Assembly (NCBI GenBank): GCA_964480735.1
Contig: CAYZQS010000003.1
Span: 1 to 64,000 of the forward strand
Length of the DNA stretch: 64,000 nt
Source of the DNA: UBA5972 sp964480735
GTDB taxonomy: Bacteria; Pseudomonadota; Alphaproteobacteria; Rhodobacterales; Rhodobacteraceae
Reading direction: 5' to 3'
Positions 42,960-50,152 of the stretch are shown in pieces. The notes under the pieces are model-generated. The model saw only the letters and a list, made by a program, of their open reading frames with translations. It did not search any database and was not told where the DNA came from. The first letter of the stretch is position 1. Every line of letters starts with the position of its first letter. A program made the translations under genes and the position numbers.

Positions 42960-43193
42960 AAATGATCCTCCTGACTCTTTGAATCAGAGGAATTCAATCC
43001 CGTAAACCTGTTTATGATTCAAAGCAGGCCGGAAGTGCTCTAACCGACTGACCGACCGGTCGACAAGTGCGCCGCTGCCATCCAACGTTGGTCAGAGAAT
43101 GGCCAAAAAACACCTTTTGTTCGCGGCAATTTGTCAAAGACCAAGGATAAAGCGCGTTGCGCAGCCGCTTCCGTCAGTTTAAAAGAAAACGCC

Positions 43194-43712
43194 TTACGCG
43201 TCTTCGCGCGGATAGGCCACCAACCCCAATCTGCGAGCATTCTCCAGCGACAGCGTGTCAGATTCCAGACCTCTCGCCGCCTGAAATCGCCGGATCGCCC
43301 TTTTTGTGCGCGGGTCCATCTGGCCGGTGATGCGACCAAAATAGACGCCGCGTACTTTCAGGGCACGTTGCAGGGAGGCCACAAACTGTGTGTCCATCGC
43401 CACGCGACAGGGTGTTTTAAACCAGCTGTCCACCCGTGCGGTTACGATTTTTTGCAGGGTTTCTGTGCGGTAGACCGCGGGCGTGATCAGCCCGCCGGTA
43501 TCGTCATAGGTGGCAGCGCGCACCAGAACTTGTTCGGTGACCGTTTCAATCACGGCAGGCGAGGTGGTTTTGCCATAACACGCACCGGGTTCGGGATTTG
43601 GCGGGCCAGCGTTGCGGGCCACCAGCAAAGTGTCCTGCCGGTCGGACCCGGCTTGACAGGCAACCAGCAGCATCAGACCGCCGGTCAGGCCAATAAGAGT
43701 GCGTTTGCGCAT
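43194..43712 (-). CDS. lipoprotein with peptidoglycan-binding domain
   Basis: 172 residues. Lipoprotein signal ends LMLLVAC (lipobox, Cys about 19). The mature part has GACYGKTTSPAVIETVTEQVLV and a C-terminal PG_binding_1 domain, VASLQRALKVRGVYFGRITGQMDPRTKRAIRRFQAARGL. It would anchor in a membrane and touch the cell wall. No catalytic domain is visible. It stands alone on the minus strand. Confidence 0.85.
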   Translation of the reverse strand: MRKRTLIGLTGGLMLLVACQAGSDRQDTLLVARNAGPPNPEPGACYGKTTSPAVIETVTEQVLVRAATYDDTGGLITPAVYRTETLQKIVTARVDSWFKTPCRVAMDTQFVASLQRALKVRGVYFGRITGQMDPRTKRAIRRFQAARGLESDTLSLENARRLGLVAYPREDA

Positions 43713-43887
43713 GGTAATCCTGTACTGCTGCCGCCCGATTTTCCGGGTCTTGGTGCCAACCTAACGTGAAACGGGGGTTAACTAAAGAAAAATGCGCACC
43801 GCGCGTCGTTTGCCCGCTAAGGCAGTTTTCTTTTTACCTGAATAAGCTGGTGGCGCTGAAAACCCTGTTCGCCCATGCGCCTTACGT

Positions 43888-43930
43888 GCGTTTTGCAAAA
43901 CCGCCCTGCGTCAGATTAAACACAAAACGC
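43888..43930. repeat. dispersed palindromic repeat, copy B
   Basis: GCGTTTTGC (43888-43896) and CAGATTAAACACAAAACGC (43912-43930) repeat the arrangement of copy A at 6179-6222, with the middle CCGCCCTGCGT shared with copy C at 45547-45580. It lies between the DnaE2 fragment stop and the lipoprotein gene. Confidence 0.6.
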
Positions 43931-43931
43931 T

Positions 43932-44294
43932 TTAAGGCGTCGGTGCCTGCAACAGATCATCCAGCATATACGAGATATCCTCCACATGGCGCGCAATGAT
44001 ATGCACCACCAGCCCTTCGCGCTGCAGTTCTCCGGTCACTCGCAGCAATCGTCCGGCAATCACCGCCCGGCGGTAGGTCTCATAGGTCTTGGACCAGCAG
44101 ATGATGTTGGAAATCCCGGTCTCATCCTCCAGCGTCAAAAAGATGATGCCCTTGGCGGTGCCGGGACGCTGGCGCACCAGAACCAGCCCGGCCACACAGA
44201 CAACCGCCCCCTGGGCCGGTTCATCCAGCCGTTTGTGCGGCAGACACGCGGGCGGGCGTGGCCAGCTTTTGGGTTGCGGGGGCACATAAGTCAT
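43932..44294 (-). pseudogene. dnaE2: C-terminal OB-fold fragment of error-prone DNA polymerase DnaE2
   Basis: 120 codons. From AGLVLVRQRPGTAKGIIFLTLEDETGISNIICWSKTYETYRR to GRLLRVTGELQREGLVVHIIARHVED it matches the last ~90 residues of DnaE2 (about 1050-1170 residues), its OB-fold domain. The first ~30 residues (TYVPPQPKSWPRPPACLPHKR) are not DnaE2-like. There is no room upstream for the polymerase; a ferredoxin gene starts 166 bp away. ATG 44294 sits three bases from a LexA box and has no ribosome site. It is either a deletion scar of imuA-imuB-dnaE2 or a small SOS-driven OB protein. Confidence 0.7.
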
Positions 44295-44296
44295 AA

Positions 44297-44311
44297 GAAC
44301 AAAATAAGAAC
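44297..44311 (-). promoter_or_regulatory. LexA (SOS) box
   Basis: GAAC-N7-GAAC (44297-44300 and 44308-44311; GTTC-N7-GTTC on the minus strand) is the alphaproteobacterial LexA operator. It lies immediately upstream of the DnaE2 fragment, on its side of the divergent gap towards the ferredoxin gene. Confidence 0.8.
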
Positions 44312-44460
44312 ATTTGCGAAAATAACAAGAGTTTTATTGGGTGCGATGACCTGCCTCTGGCAATCGCCGCAAGATTGACCTATCTGGCAGATAAACCGGC
44401 GCTTTTGCGCGGGAAAGACAGAAATAATCACCGCTTATGGGCGGCGCAAAGGACAAGTGA

Positions 44461-44784
44461 ATGGCTAAAATTACGTACATCGAACACAGCGGCAAGGAAC
44501 ATGTGGTTGACGTGGCCAACGGCCTGACGGTGATGGAAGGCGCGCGGGACAACAACATTCCAGGTATCGAGGCTGATTGCGGCGGTGCCTGCGCCTGTTC
44601 CACCTGCCACGTCTATGTGGATGAGGGCTGGGTTGAAAAACTGCTGCCCAAAGACCCGATGGAAGAGGACATGCTTGATTTCGCATGGGAGCCAAATCCC
44701 GTGCGCTCGCGTTTGACCTGCCAGATTAAGGTAAGCGATGCGCTGGACGGGTTGATCGTTCAGATGCCGGAAAAACAGATCTGA
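44461..44784 (+). CDS. 2Fe-2S ferredoxin, adrenodoxin/FdxB type
   Basis: 107 residues. EADCGGACACSTCHVYVDEGWVEKL gives the first three cluster cysteines (C-x5-C-x2-C) and RLTCQIKVSD the fourth, the adrenodoxin-like pattern. GLTVMEGARDNNIPGIEADCGG is characteristic. It transfers electrons in the cytoplasm, to P450s or Fe-S assembly in known cases; the partner here is unknown. The stop overlaps the next start by one base, so the two are co-transcribed. Confidence 0.93.
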   Translation: MAKITYIEHSGKEHVVDVANGLTVMEGARDNNIPGIEADCGGACACSTCHVYVDEGWVEKLLPKDPMEEDMLDFAWEPNPVRSRLTCQIKVSDALDGLIVQMPEKQI

Positions 44785-45530
44785 TGAAGACGCTCCTGCG
44801 CAGGGCAATGGCAACTGGCCTGATGCTGGTTTGTCCTCTGTTTGCCAGCGCGCAAGACAACGAAAAATACATCCAAAGCGCGACTTATATTGCGCCAACC
44901 ACGCGCTATGACCACGGTATTTTAGGCGATGCGATTGAATATGGCGCGATGCGAATGCTTTATGCCAGTTGTGAGGATTGCGCCAATCCGGTGCGGGGCA
45001 GCGTCAGGATAACGCTACCGCAAAACCGGGTGTTTGAGGATCTGAAACCACGATTGATTGATCTGGACAATGACAGGCAAAACGAAGTTGTGGTCATTGA
45101 AACAGATCTTGATCTGGGCGCGCGGTTGGCGGTCTATGATCTGAAAGGCCTCATAGACGCCACACCGTTTATCGGTCGCACCCACCGTTGGCTGGCCCCG
45201 ATCGGTGCGGCTGATCTGGACGGCGACGGCTTTGTGGAGCTTGCTTATATTCTGAAACCGCATCTGGCCAAAGAGCTGCTGGTCTGGCGCTGGCGCGACA
45301 GAAAACTGGCGTTTGTCGCCAAAATCGGCGGGCTGACCAATCACCGGATCGGTCAGGATTTTATTTCCGGTGGAATTCGAGATTGCGGCCAGGGGCCGGA
45401 ACTGGTGAGTGCTAACAGCAACTGGTCTTTGGTTATGGTCACAACTTTTGACGGCGGCAGTCTGGTGTCCCGCCCGGTTGGACCTTTTCGCGGCACAGAC
45501 AGCATCAACGCGGCCCTTACCTGCCCATAG
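44784..45530 (+). CDS. secreted protein with FG-GAP/VCBS-like repeats
   Basis: 248 residues with signal peptide (ATGLMLVCPLFASAQ). Repeats of the form LIDLDNDRQNEVVVIETD and GAADLDGDGFVELAYIL resemble FG-GAP/VCBS beta-propeller blades with calcium-binding DxDxDG. CEDC and IRDCGQGPE add three cysteines. This protein is regularly found after a ferredoxin gene in roseobacters, as far as I recall. No function can be given. It would be periplasmic. Confidence 0.75.
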   Translation: MKTLLRRAMATGLMLVCPLFASAQDNEKYIQSATYIAPTTRYDHGILGDAIEYGAMRMLYASCEDCANPVRGSVRITLPQNRVFEDLKPRLIDLDNDRQNEVVVIETDLDLGARLAVYDLKGLIDATPFIGRTHRWLAPIGAADLDGDGFVELAYILKPHLAKELLVWRWRDRKLAFVAKIGGLTNHRIGQDFISGGIRDCGQGPELVSANSNWSLVMVTTFDGGSLVSRPVGPFRGTDSINAALTCP

Positions 45531-45560
45531 CCAATTGGGTTTTTCCTGCGCGCCCTGCCG

Positions 45561-45580
45561 CAGATTAAACACAAAACGCC
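45561..45580. repeat. dispersed palindromic repeat, copy C (right half)
   Basis: CAGATTAAACACAAAACGCC is identical in its first 19 bases to copy B at 43912-43930, and a GCGCCCTGC-type prefix is shared too. The left GCGTTTTGC arm is not present. It lies 30 bp after the FG-GAP-like gene and just before the large structured element. Confidence 0.6.
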
Positions 45581-45605
45581 ATACCCTGAGATTGATGCGG
45601 GTTTA

Positions 45606-45876
45606 AGAGCCCTTCACCCTTATTCATAATCACCCGGTTTCTTCCGGATACGGCAGCCCGTCATTCTATTGGCCGCAGCGCGATATGAATATCATGCAAG
45701 GCCAACGGGGCGACGGATGCCGTATCCGGGTGAAATCCCCTCGGGACCCACGCCAATTTGCCCCAATTTCCGCGCCGTTGTTCTTGCAGGTACTCCATTA
45801 CCGGCTGCGAACAACAGCTTGATCTAGGGCCAAATTGGCGCAGGCCGGGTGCCTATGAATAAGGGTGAAGGGCTCT
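45606..45876. repeat. 271-bp element with 32-bp terminal inverted repeats and two nested hairpins
   Basis: Arms 45606-45637 and 45845-45876 are reverse complements at 30 of 32 positions. Inside are a second inverted pair, 45644-45662 with 45712-45729 (CCGGATACGGC / GCCGTATCCGG), and a third perfect pair, CGCCAATTTG (45751-45760) with CAAATTGGCG (45831-45840). A transcript from either strand would fold as an outer stem carrying two hairpin domains. There is no open frame. It lies between convergent genes. A lone copy of the arm occurs at 2621-2645. MITE, BIME-like unit or structured RNA are the options. Confidence 0.85.
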
Positions 45877-45908
45877 AAGGTGAGTATTTTTGCAAAGATG
45901 AAGCCGCG

Positions 45909-46787
45909 TTAGCGGGTGAAGACGTTGACGATGGCGGAAATGTCTTTATCGCCATCGCCAAAGTCAGACGCATTTTGCAGGATGTTCAGGGATTGATCGG
46001 TCATCGGGGTTTTGGCCCCTGACCGGGTTGCGACGTCTGACACCGTGACCAGGTCTTTGATCATCGTGTCCGTCGCGCCCATCGGGTTTTCAAAATCCCG
46101 TGCGGCCATGCGTGGGGCAAACAGCTGGAAAGGTTTGGAATCCGCAAATCCACCGGCAAGGGCTTGGGTCAGCGTCTTGGCGTTGACACCGGATTTTTCG
46201 GCGAAATGGACCGCCTCGGCGATCACCGACATGGTGCAGCCAACGATGATCTGGTTACACAGTTTGGTCAGCAGCCCGGCACCGGTCCCACCCATATGCG
46301 TAAAGCGCGCGGACAGGTTGGCGATGATCGGGCGCAGGGTTTTGATATCAGCGGCGTCCCCGCCGGCCATGATGGCCAAACTGCCTGCAACAGCACCCGG
46401 AACGCCACCGGATATGGGGGCGTCAACCCAGGACGCGCCGTTTGACTGCCGCAGGCGGGCGGCGAAATCACGCGCGGTATCGGGGTTTATAGTGCCAAAA
46501 TCGACAATGATTTTTGGGTGGTTTGATGTTGCAATGCCGTTTTCGCCGAAGACCACTGCCTCTATGGATTTAGCGTCCATAAGGCACATAAACACGTAAT
46601 CGGCGTTTTCAGCCACCGCGCGTGGTGTTTCATGGGCCACCGCGCCCTTGGCGACCACGTCGTTCATCTTGGCCGCTGTTCGGTTCCAAACATGGACGGT
46701 ATATCCGGCGTCCAATAGGCGGTGCACCATAGGTTCACCCATCAGGCCTATGCCAATATAGCCGATTGTTGGTCTGTCAGTGCTCAT
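45909..46787 (-). CDS. 3-hydroxyisobutyrate/tartronate-semialdehyde dehydrogenase family
   Basis: 292 residues from ATG 46787, whose ATGA overlaps the stop of the dehydratase gene. Rossmann start IGYIGIGLMGEPMVHRLLDAGYTVHVWNRT, substrate motif WVDAPISGGVPGA, GTGAGLLTKLCNQII and catalytic Lys region define the beta-hydroxyacid dehydrogenase family. With a hydroxypyruvate-isomerase-like gene in the same operon, tartronate semialdehyde reduction to glycerate is the best guess. 3-hydroxyisobutyrate or a related hydroxy acid remains possible. Confidence 0.85.
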   Translation of the reverse strand: MSTDRPTIGYIGIGLMGEPMVHRLLDAGYTVHVWNRTAAKMNDVVAKGAVAHETPRAVAENADYVFMCLMDAKSIEAVVFGENGIATSNHPKIIVDFGTINPDTARDFAARLRQSNGASWVDAPISGGVPGAVAGSLAIMAGGDAADIKTLRPIIANLSARFTHMGGTGAGLLTKLCNQIIVGCTMSVIAEAVHFAEKSGVNAKTLTQALAGGFADSKPFQLFAPRMAARDFENPMGATDTMIKDLVTVSDVATRSGAKTPMTDQSLNILQNASDFGDGDKDISAIVNVFTR

Positions 46788-48505
46788 AGTTCTTCGTCCC
46801 GTTCCCATGTTGAATCGCCCTTGTGGGTCAGCGCGCCCAAATGGGCGGACCCCACCTGATCGGCGTATTTTTGCAAAACACCGGCCAGGGGGTGTTTGCG
46901 GCGGCGCGGTTTATAGGCCGTGCGCCGCGCCTGCAGCGTTGCCGCGTCCACCTGCAAATCCATCGTCCGGGCTTTGGCATCTATGGCAATGATATCGCCG
47001 TTTTCCACCAGTGCCAGCGGCCCACCGGCCCCCGCTTCAGGCGAAACATACCCGATGCACAGGCCCCGCGTTGCCCCGGAAAACCGCCCGTCTGTCACCA
47101 AAGCCACTTGTTCGCCCATACCCTGCCCGTAAATCACGGCTGTCGGCCCAAGCATCTCACGCATGCCCGGACCACCGCGCGGGCCTTCGTTGCGAATGAT
47201 GATCACGTCGCCTTCGCTGTAATTGCGGGTGCGAATCGCGGCCATGCAATCTTCTTCACTTTCAAACACCAGGGCCGGGCCTTTGTGGGTCAGCTTTTTA
47301 AGTCCTGCGATTTTGATCAATGCGCCGTCAGGCGCCAGATTGCCTTTAAGCACCACGACACCGCCGTCAGGCGTGATCGGCTTTGCCGCGTCGTGGATGA
47401 TGTCGCCATCCGGCGGGCCTGCGTCCGCCACCAGCTCTGCCAGCGTACCGCCCATGATCGTTGGTGTTTTGCCGTGGATAAGCCCTTGATCCAGCAGGGT
47501 TTTGACAACCACCTTGATGCCGCCCAGCCGGTGCACGTCTTCGGCGTAATATTTGCCACCGGGCTGCATGTTGCCAATCAGCGGCGTGCGGGCAAAAACC
47601 TCTGCCACGTCTTCCAGTGTGAACCTGATACCCGCCTCATGGGCAATCGCCGGAATATGCAGCGCGGCGTTGGTGGACCCGCCGGTGGCGGAAACCACAG
47701 TGCAGGCATTTTCCAGACTTTCCCGGGTGATCAGATCGCGCGGCAACGGGCCGCCGTTTTGCAAAAGGTCCATCACCACATGGCCCGCCTGCCGCCCCAA
47801 AACCGTGCGTTCTTCAAAAACCGCCGGCGCAGTGGCAGAGCCTGGCAAACCAATGCCAAGGGTTTCAGACACCATCGCCATCGTGTTGGCGGTAAACTGG
47901 CCGGGGCAGGCACCTATGGTGGGCATGGCGGCGCGTTCCATACCGTCCAGTTCAGATTCAGTCATATGGCCCGCCTGCACAGCGCCAATGCCTTCGTATG
48001 TGTCAATCAATGAAACCCGCTGGCCGCGCCACTGGCCAATCAGTGTGCTGCCGCCGTGCAAAAACACCGAGGGCACGTTCAGGCGCACCATCGCCATCAT
48101 GATCGCGGGCAGGTTTTTGTCACATCCGGCATAGCCAATCAGCGCGTCATAGGCGTGTCCGCGCATCACCAGTTCGATTGAATCGGCAATAATCTCGCGC
48201 GAAATCAACGAGCATTTCATACCCTGATGGTTCATGGAAATGCCGTCAGAGACGGAAATGGTGGTAAAGGCCCGTGGCGTGCCGCCCGCTTCCTGTACAC
48301 CTGCATAGGCGTGTTTGGCCTGATCGCCCAGATTGGCATTACAGGGCGAAGTTTCGCTTTGCGTGGTGACAATGCCCACAAACGGCCGGGCGATGGCGGC
48401 ATCATCCAGCCCCATTCCGCGCATGAACCCCCGGTGCGGCGTGCGGTCCAGACCGTCAGTGGTGATGCGCGAGCGCAGCCTGGTCGCGTTGGATTGCTTG
48501 GCCAT
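46784..48505 (-). CDS. IlvD/Edd-family dehydratase, probable sugar-acid dehydratase
   Basis: 573 residues. Cluster-binding cysteines appear in SPCNANL, YAGCDKNLP and GACPGQFTANTM. Other signatures: GSTNAALHIPAIAHEAG and EGPRGGPGMREML. The enzyme needs Mg2+ and a 2Fe-2S or 4Fe-4S cluster. Branched-chain synthesis (ilvD) cannot be ruled out. The neighbours (hydratase, hydroxypyruvate-isomerase-like, hydroxyacid dehydrogenase) instead suggest dehydration of an aldonic or tartaric-type acid. It starts 21 bp after the hydratase gene. Confidence 0.85.
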   Translation of the reverse strand: MAKQSNATRLRSRITTDGLDRTPHRGFMRGMGLDDAAIARPFVGIVTTQSETSPCNANLGDQAKHAYAGVQEAGGTPRAFTTISVSDGISMNHQGMKCSLISREIIADSIELVMRGHAYDALIGYAGCDKNLPAIMMAMVRLNVPSVFLHGGSTLIGQWRGQRVSLIDTYEGIGAVQAGHMTESELDGMERAAMPTIGACPGQFTANTMAMVSETLGIGLPGSATAPAVFEERTVLGRQAGHVVMDLLQNGGPLPRDLITRESLENACTVVSATGGSTNAALHIPAIAHEAGIRFTLEDVAEVFARTPLIGNMQPGGKYYAEDVHRLGGIKVVVKTLLDQGLIHGKTPTIMGGTLAELVADAGPPDGDIIHDAAKPITPDGGVVVLKGNLAPDGALIKIAGLKKLTHKGPALVFESEEDCMAAIRTRNYSEGDVIIIRNEGPRGGPGMREMLGPTAVIYGQGMGEQVALVTDGRFSGATRGLCIGYVSPEAGAGGPLALVENGDIIAIDAKARTMDLQVDAATLQARRTAYKPRRRKHPLAGVLQKYADQVGSAHLGALTHKGDSTWERDEEL

Positions 48506-48526
48506 GATCCCCTCCGTTGGCGGGCG

Positions 48527-49318
48527 TCAGCCGATCGAAAACGCCACCTTGCCCAGCACATCCATATCAACCGAAATATCACCTGCGTCGTCAAGCGGTA
48601 TCGGCGGCACATGGGTTCCGCACATCACGATCATTCCGGCCTTCAGCGTCAGGCCCCGACTGATCAGATGATTGGCCAGCCAGGCAACCGCATCCAGCGG
48701 GTGTTGCGGAGCGGTACCAACTGTATTGGCAACGATTTCGCCGTCAATTGACACCAAAACCGCAAGTGTTTCCACATTCAGCAGCTGTGGCGTCATACCC
48801 GGGCCGCCGTGAACCAGCCCGGCGGTGGTGATATTTTGGGCAATGACAGAGGTCAGGCGGGACGATGGCAGATGCAATCCGCGGCAATCTATCAGTTCGA
48901 TCGCCGGGACAAATTTTTCAATCGCATCCATCGCGGAATTCCGGTCGTGCCCACCTTCCCGCGGGTTCATATCGCGGCCAATCTCTGCCATGATTTCAGG
49001 CTCAATCAGCATGCTGTGGTAGGCCTGCCCCGATAATTTTGCCCCGGATGGGTGCATCTGGTTTGCAAACATCCGTGCGGAGCCTGGCTCTGACGTGCCA
49101 AAATGCTGCATCAGTGCTGCCGAATTCATCGCCAGTTTATACCCGCACAACGCCGTTCGGTGCCCACCTGCCAGCAGCGCCGCACTCACCTGATCCTGAA
49201 TGTCATAGGCCGCTATGATGTCATCTGGGATTTGATCGGCGTAATCGCTGAAATCGGTGAGATTTACCATATCATCAACCAGTGCGTTGATCAGGCTGTC
49301 AGCAATATTACCCGCCAT
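48527..49318 (-). CDS. 2-keto-4-pentenoate hydratase (MhpD) family
   Basis: 263 residues, FAH/MhpD fold: ADSLINALVDD start, GGHRTALCGYKLAMNS (conserved GYK), IEPEIMAEIGRDM with metal-binding glutamates, FVPAIELIDCRG, and LTLKAGMIVMCGTHVPPIPL. The characterised reactions are hydration of 2-oxopent-4-enoate or related dehydration/decarboxylation in aromatic meta-cleavage. Relatives also dehydrate 2-keto-3-deoxy sugar acids. Its place between a sugar-acid-type dehydratase and an isomerase fits the latter; its closeness to box genes fits the former. Unresolved. Confidence 0.82.
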   Translation of the reverse strand: MAGNIADSLINALVDDMVNLTDFSDYADQIPDDIIAAYDIQDQVSAALLAGGHRTALCGYKLAMNSAALMQHFGTSEPGSARMFANQMHPSGAKLSGQAYHSMLIEPEIMAEIGRDMNPREGGHDRNSAMDAIEKFVPAIELIDCRGLHLPSSRLTSVIAQNITTAGLVHGGPGMTPQLLNVETLAVLVSIDGEIVANTVGTAPQHPLDAVAWLANHLISRGLTLKAGMIVMCGTHVPPIPLDDAGDISVDMDVLGKVAFSIG

Positions 49319-50102
49319 CAGGGTTCACCCATTTTTCAAAATCCTGACGCCAGCCCAACCCGGCGTGCGTTGCGCCCGCAGGCCAGTATTCGGCCGCGAC
49401 ACACCCATCGTAGCCGACCGTTCGCAAAGCATCCAGCGCTGAACGAAAATCAATCCCGCCACTGCCCGGTTCATGGCGGCCCGGAGCGTCGGCAAACTGT
49501 ACATGGCCAATCATATTGCCCGCGCGGGCAATGGCCAAATCAAGATCCGGTTCCGTTTGCGCCATGTGATATAGATCAAACTGCAGTTTGACGTTTGGCC
49601 TTTCAACACGCCGGATAACGTCCAATGCGCCGCGCAACCGGTTTATCAAAAAACCTGGCACGTCGGTTGGATTCACTGGTTCTACCATCACCGTGGCGTC
49701 GATTTTGGCAAAGATATCAGCAGCGTATCGTAAATTGGCGATCAGCGTTTTTGTCGCCACTGCTGTTTGACCTGTCTGTGGTCGCCCGGCCAGACAGTTT
49801 ATCTTTTTTACTTTCAGCGCTTTGGCATAAGACAAACATTCAGCCACCGCACCGCGAAATTCATCCACCCGCAACGGCAGGCAGGCCAGCCCGACATCGC
49901 CGTTGCTAATGTCGCCGGGTGGGACGTTTATCAGTTCAAGTGAAACACCCGCGCCACTGACGCAATGCTGCAATTGAGCGATTGACAGTTCATACGGGAA
50001 CTGAACCTCGACGTGCCGAAAACCAGCCGCCGCAGCAGCGGCAAATCGTTGCTGTAAAGGCAAATCTGAAAACAGCATCGAAAGGTTGGCTGCAAAATAC
50101 AC
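49308..50102 (-). CDS. hyi: hydroxypyruvate isomerase-like TIM barrel
   Basis: 264 residues from GTG 50102, chosen because AGGAG lies five bases upstream and family members begin FAANLSMLF. A longer frame reaches TTG 50156, which overlaps the boxR stop. Motifs: LPLQQRFAAAAAAGFRHVEVQFPYE, VEPVNPTDVPGFLI (metal Glu), LQFDLYHMAQTEPDL and GHVQFADAPGRHEPGSGGIDF, typical of Hyi/AP-endonuclease-2 sugar isomerases. It interconverts hydroxypyruvate and tartronate semialdehyde in known cases. The 3' end overlaps the hydratase start by 11 bp. Confidence 0.87.
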   Translation of the reverse strand: MYFAANLSMLFSDLPLQQRFAAAAAAGFRHVEVQFPYELSIAQLQHCVSGAGVSLELINVPPGDISNGDVGLACLPLRVDEFRGAVAECLSYAKALKVKKINCLAGRPQTGQTAVATKTLIANLRYAADIFAKIDATVMVEPVNPTDVPGFLINRLRGALDVIRRVERPNVKLQFDLYHMAQTEPDLDLAIARAGNMIGHVQFADAPGRHEPGSGGIDFRSALDALRTVGYDGCVAAEYWPAGATHAGLGWRQDFEKWVNPDGG

Positions 50103-50152
50103 GAATTCTCCTGCGCGGTTTACGGCACTTTTAGGCCTGCCCGCCGCTTGGT

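Larger units (their letters stand above)
42215..43024 (-). mobile_element. IS630-family element, left part missing
   Basis: The minus strand carries a two-frame transposase and, at its upstream side, a 10-bp inverted repeat CTTTGAATCA (42977-42986) and TGATTCAAAG (43015-43024). The other end stops at about 42215 inside the DDE domain, where gap sequence begins. The last third of the transposase and the far terminal repeat are lost. The copy is therefore immobile. Confidence 0.8.

Noticed and set aside
43040..43339. A 99-residue minus-strand gene
   Set aside because: It overlaps the start of the lipoprotein gene frame in an alternative reading and shows no homology; composition is that of a shadow frame.
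45606..45876. A retron msr-msd locus
   Set aside because: The nested inverted repeats are suggestive, but no reverse transcriptase gene is within the window and the conserved priming G context was not recognised.
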